Assembly (NCBI GenBank): GCA_035647815.1
Contig: DASRMR010000025.1
Coordinates: 12,569-76,568, forward strand
Direction: 5' to 3'
Length of the DNA: 64,000 nucleotides
Source of the DNA: JAAYRQ01 sp035647815
Lineage (GTDB): Bacteria; Bacillota; Syntrophomonadia; Syntrophomonadales; Syntrophomonadaceae
The position numbers were made by a program, and so were the translations under genes. Positions 61,068 through 64,000 of this stretch are shown here, piece after piece. The notes beneath the pieces were generated by a model. It did no database searches. It was not told where the DNA came from and worked only from the letters and a program-made list of their open reading frames with translations. Each line of letters begins with the position of its first letter. The stretch's first letter is position 1.

Positions 61068-62678
61068 TTAAAAACTTGCATATCTTTGCATAAATTTCTC
61101 TGCTGTGGTTAATCCATCGACAGCAGATGACATTATTCCACCTGAATATCCCGCACCTTCACCCATAGGATATATACCCTTTATATTTGACAAATGACTA
61201 TCATCTCTATTTATCCTTACTGGTGAAGAACTTCTAGTTTCAACACCTGTTAATATACTATCTGACCTGGCAAAACCTTTTATTTTCTTGTCAAAATCCA
61301 CTATAGCTTCTTTAAGTGTTGATGTAACATAATCGGGCAGGCAATTCTTGAGCTCAGTAAATTCTACGCCAGGTGTATAGCTAGGTTTAACACTTCCCCA
61401 AACAGTACTAGGTTTATCAGCTAGAAAGTCTCCTGTTAGTTGTACTGGTGCACGGTAACTTTCGCCACCAGCTTGAAAAGCCAACTTTTCCCACCTTCTT
61501 TGAAACTCGATTCCTGCCAAAGGATGTTTACTTGGAAAGTCAGCCGGTCTAACTCCTACTAATAAAGCTGAATTGGCATTTTCTCCATCCCTTTTATGTT
61601 CACTCATCCCATTTGTAACTACAGATTCTTCTTCTGAACTAGATGCTACAACATATCCACCAGGACACATACAAAAGGTATATGCAGATCTGCCACTTTC
61701 CGAATGATATACCAGCTTATAATCAGCTGCACCTAGCCCAGGATGTCGGCTAGTATCACCATATTGTGCTCGGTTAATAAGCTCTTGGGGATGTTCAATT
61801 CTAAGCCCTATAGAAAAAGACTTCTGACTCATATTTACACCCCTACTCAGTAAAACCTCATAAGTATCTCGAGCACTATGTCCTATTGCTAAAAACATAA
61901 CATCGCATTTTAATTCTTCCGTATCATTAATAATAACAGCTTCTATGCTCTCGTTTTTTATTATAAAATCAGTTACTTTAGCTTTGAATCTAACTTCTCC
62001 ACCATAAGCAATAATCTGTTCTCTAATATTTTTAACTGTAATCCTTAATATATCGGTTCCAATGTGGGGCTTACTTTTATACAATATATCTGCAGGTGCA
62101 CCTGCTTGAATAAATTCCTCTAATATGGTGCGGCACCTTTTATTGTTTATAGATGTAGTAAGTTTCCCATCTGAGAATGTGCCTGCCCCACCTTCGCCAA
62201 ATTGCACATTACTTTCTGTATCGAGTAGACCATCATGCCAAAATCGATTTATTTTTCTAGTCCTTGTTTCCACATCCTCACCTCTTTCGAGGATGATAGG
62301 TTTATAACCATTTTTGGCTAAGATTAAACCGGCAAAAAGACCTGCCGGTCCCATACCGATTATTACAGGTCGCTCTGTCATTTTTTCAGTTCCTAATTGC
62401 ACATTTTGATAAGATAAGTCTGGTGTAGGGATAACTCCTTTAGAACTATATTTCTTCAGTATCTTTTCTTCATTCTCAACTTTAATATCTACTGAGTAAA
62501 CATAAAGTATCTTACCTTTTTTTCTGGCATCAATTGATTTTTTAAATATATTAAAATCTATTAATTCCTGTTCACTAATTTTGAGTTTAGCTAATATTAA
62601 CTCGCGTAAAGCTTTTCTTTCACTAGCAAAATCTTTAGCATTATTAACTCCTACTTTGAGATTAGAAAGCCTAATCAT
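61068..62678 (-). CDS. Uncharacterised FAD-dependent dehydrogenase (COG2509-type)
   Basis: A large flavoprotein of ~536 residues. The N-terminal ~90-residue domain (RLSNLKVGVNNAKDF) precedes a FAD domain with PVIIGMGPAGLFAGLILA. NVQFGEGGAGTFSDGKLTT and MGEGAGYSGGIMSSAVDGL are the family signatures, with the latter closing the FAD site. The family is widespread in Firmicutes without assigned function. The frame extends to 62753, but AGGAGG 5 nt before ATG 62678 decides the start. 26 bp downstream of another flavoprotein gene. Confidence 0.88.
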   Translation of the reverse strand: MIRLSNLKVGVNNAKDFASERKALRELILAKLKISEQELIDFNIFKKSIDARKKGKILYVYSVDIKVENEEKILKKYSSKGVIPTPDLSYQNVQLGTEKMTERPVIIGMGPAGLFAGLILAKNGYKPIILERGEDVETRTRKINRFWHDGLLDTESNVQFGEGGAGTFSDGKLTTSINNKRCRTILEEFIQAGAPADILYKSKPHIGTDILRITVKNIREQIIAYGGEVRFKAKVTDFIIKNESIEAVIINDTEELKCDVMFLAIGHSARDTYEVLLSRGVNMSQKSFSIGLRIEHPQELINRAQYGDTSRHPGLGAADYKLVYHSESGRSAYTFCMCPGGYVVASSSEEESVVTNGMSEHKRDGENANSALLVGVRPADFPSKHPLAGIEFQRRWEKLAFQAGGESYRAPVQLTGDFLADKPSTVWGSVKPSYTPGVEFTELKNCLPDYVTSTLKEAIVDFDKKIKGFARSDSILTGVETRSSSPVRINRDDSHLSNIKGIYPMGEGAGYSGGIMSSAVDGLTTAEKFMQRYASF

Positions 62679-62704
62679 AAAAACCTCCTGTTGTTTATCA
62701 GAAT

Positions 62705-63940
62705 TTATATAGCTGCATTTTGTCCTGCAATAAATCCAGATGACCATGCCCACTGAAGGTTAAAACCACCACAATAACCATCTATATCTATTATCTCCCC
62801 AGCAAAAAATAAACCTTCAACTGATTTTGATTCCATTGTTTCTTGATTAATTTCTCTAGTATCGACACCGCCTGCAGTTGCTTGTGCACTAGGCCAACTC
62901 TTTGTTCCTCTGATTTTAAATCTCCAATCAGTCAAAACATCTATAATTCGTTCTTGCTCTTTATTAGATAAATTACTAACAGATTGTTTTATATCATTAA
63001 TACCCGCTTCCATTAATACTACTGGTATCAGCCTTTTATTTATAAGTCCTACCAAACTAAATTCAAGCGATTTATTAGGACTCGTTTTAAAGCGTTTATT
63101 TATTAGTTTTCTCAATTCATCTTTAGGTATCATATCCATTATGGTTAACTTCAAATACACATCTTTTCCTGCCTGCAAAAGTTCTCCTGCTGGTCTACTT
63201 ATTTGTAGAATAGGTGGCCCTGAAACTCCGTAGTTAGCGAAAAGTATATCTCCCCTATCTTTAACTAGAGACTTATTCTCGTATATAATTTCAGCTGTAC
63301 CTACAAATTTAACTCCTGCTATTCGTTTAAAAAAAGCTCCTTCTAACATTAATTGAACTAAGGTAGGAAAAACCTCTATAACATTATGACCCTGCTTAAT
63401 TGCCAAATCATACCCATTTCCATCAGAACCACTAGATGGCATAGCTTTACCACCTGTAGTAATTACGACTCTATCAGCTTGATGCGATTTGCCATCTTCT
63501 AATTTTACTGTAAACATACCATCCCTTTTACTAATATCCTTTACATAAGCATCACAAATAGTCTTAACTCCTAATTCATCTAATTCAAACCTCAGAACAT
63601 CTAAAACACTAGAAGCTTGATCAGACATAGGAAATACTTTACCAAAATCCTCTACTTTGTGTTGAATCCCTAATTTCTCAAAAAACCCAATCGTGTCATC
63701 AATAGTAAAATTAGACAATGCACTATGGGCAAACTTATGGTTTTTACCATGGTAATATGTAATATCAGTATTTATATTAGTAAAATTGCACCGTCCATTA
63801 CCAGTAGCTAATATCTTCTTACCTACTCGCGGATTTCTCTCAAGTATTGTAACATCAGCACCTAGTCTTTTCGCGGAAATAGCAGCTATCATCCCGGCTG
63901 CTCCGCCACCTATTACTATAACATGCTTCTTTGTCTTCAT
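62705..63940 (-). CDS. HI0933-like flavoprotein (YhiN family)
   Basis: FAD-binding protein of ~411 residues. VIVIGGGAAGMIAAISAKRLG at the N-terminus (FAD Rossmann), RNPRVGKKILATGNGRCN (the family hallmark), VITTGGKAMPSSGSDGNG, and C-terminal GLFFAGEIIDIDGYCGGFN. Function is not established; members are called aminoacetone oxidase-like or NAD(P)/FAD-dependent oxidoreductase. The frame is open to 63985, but GGGGGTG 7 nt before ATG 63940 fixes the start. Confidence 0.9.
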   Translation of the reverse strand: MKTKKHVIVIGGGAAGMIAAISAKRLGADVTILERNPRVGKKILATGNGRCNFTNINTDITYYHGKNHKFAHSALSNFTIDDTIGFFEKLGIQHKVEDFGKVFPMSDQASSVLDVLRFELDELGVKTICDAYVKDISKRDGMFTVKLEDGKSHQADRVVITTGGKAMPSSGSDGNGYDLAIKQGHNVIEVFPTLVQLMLEGAFFKRIAGVKFVGTAEIIYENKSLVKDRGDILFANYGVSGPPILQISRPAGELLQAGKDVYLKLTIMDMIPKDELRKLINKRFKTSPNKSLEFSLVGLINKRLIPVVLMEAGINDIKQSVSNLSNKEQERIIDVLTDWRFKIRGTKSWPSAQATAGGVDTREINQETMESKSVEGLFFAGEIIDIDGYCGGFNLQWAWSSGFIAGQNAAI

Positions 63941-64000
63941 AAGTAAACACCCCCAGTGTAACAGTTGACCTTTCTCATCTGTCACATTACTGTCTTTTTA

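Noticed and set aside
1..64000. tRNA, rRNA, CRISPR arrays, transposases, phage genes
   Set aside because: I looked for T-loop-like sequences, regular short repeats and transposase motifs in the gaps and found none that I could support.

Overview
The window looks like chromosome of a low-GC (roughly one third G+C by eye), Gram-positive-type anaerobe of the class Clostridia. I think it is most likely a relative of Syntrophomonas (Syntrophomonadaceae), but this is inferred from gene content and not from any marker-gene comparison. Three things point there. First, there is a complete short-chain beta-oxidation operon: crotonase, 3-hydroxybutyryl-CoA dehydrogenase, acyl-CoA dehydrogenase and thiolase. 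Around it lie several CoA-transferases, an acyl-CoA synthetase and part of another crotonase. Second, there is the Bacillus/Clostridium gene order miaB-ricA-mutS-mutL-miaA-hfq ... spoVK-ynbB-glnA ... lexA. Third, a gene with an in-frame TGA implies selenocysteine use.

Layout. 1-9 kb: end of a crotonase, a ParA/MinD-like protein with an altered P-loop, a UPF0316 membrane protein, a long-chain acyl-CoA synthetase, RecQ, a membrane-anchored trypsin-like protease and a CoA-transferase. 9-15.7 kb: SpeD, an SLH surface protein, a small CBM25 protein, and a hybrid histidine kinase overlapping a REC-GGDEF response regulator. 15.7-22.9 kb: a B12-binding radical SAM protein, MurB, a GlcD/GlcF-type oxidase pair, a TtcA-like enzyme and LexA with its own operator. 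22.9-27 kb: spoVK-ynbB-DUF456-glnA. 27-35.3 kb: accessory insert relative to the backbone, holding a CaiB-type CoA-transferase under a sigma-54-type promoter, an ArAE/USP/HIT group, and a molybdopterin oxidoreductase with Fe-S and flavoprotein partners. 35.4-46.7 kb: one long leftward operon, miaB-ricA-mutS-hyuA-HDAC-mutL-methyltransferase-miaA-hfq. 46.8-48.4 kb: DUF368 protein, a small protein and the selenoprotein. 48.5-52.9 kb: beta-oxidation operon behind a sigma-54-type promoter and a terminator-like leader hairpin. 52.9-64 kb: another CoA-transferase, an RlmA-like methyltransferase, metallophosphoesterase, PurC, SpeE, ferritin, AlkD, Ogt, a paired SMR transporter, YjbQ and two flavoproteins.

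Main discoveries. (1) At 46874-47230 on the minus strand a 118-codon thioredoxin-like gene is interrupted only by TGA, in the context Cys-Ser-Gly-TGA. A hairpin follows whose apical loop lies 18-22 nt after the TGA, as in bacterial SECIS elements. I read it as an overlooked CxxU selenoprotein. (2) Sequences matching the sigma-54 -24/-12 consensus precede both the beta-oxidation operon and the CaiB-type CoA-transferase gene, suggesting a shared RpoN regulon for acyl-CoA metabolism; the first also has a leader terminator. (3) The ricA gene stops at a TAA directly before an in-frame tail containing CxxC. (4) A short decayed copy of the spoVK P-loop region lies at 28918-28966. (5) A deacetylase-fold enzyme and a hydantoinase-A-like protein sit between mutS and mutL with overlapping ends. 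No tRNA, rRNA, CRISPR array, intact insertion sequence or prophage was seen.
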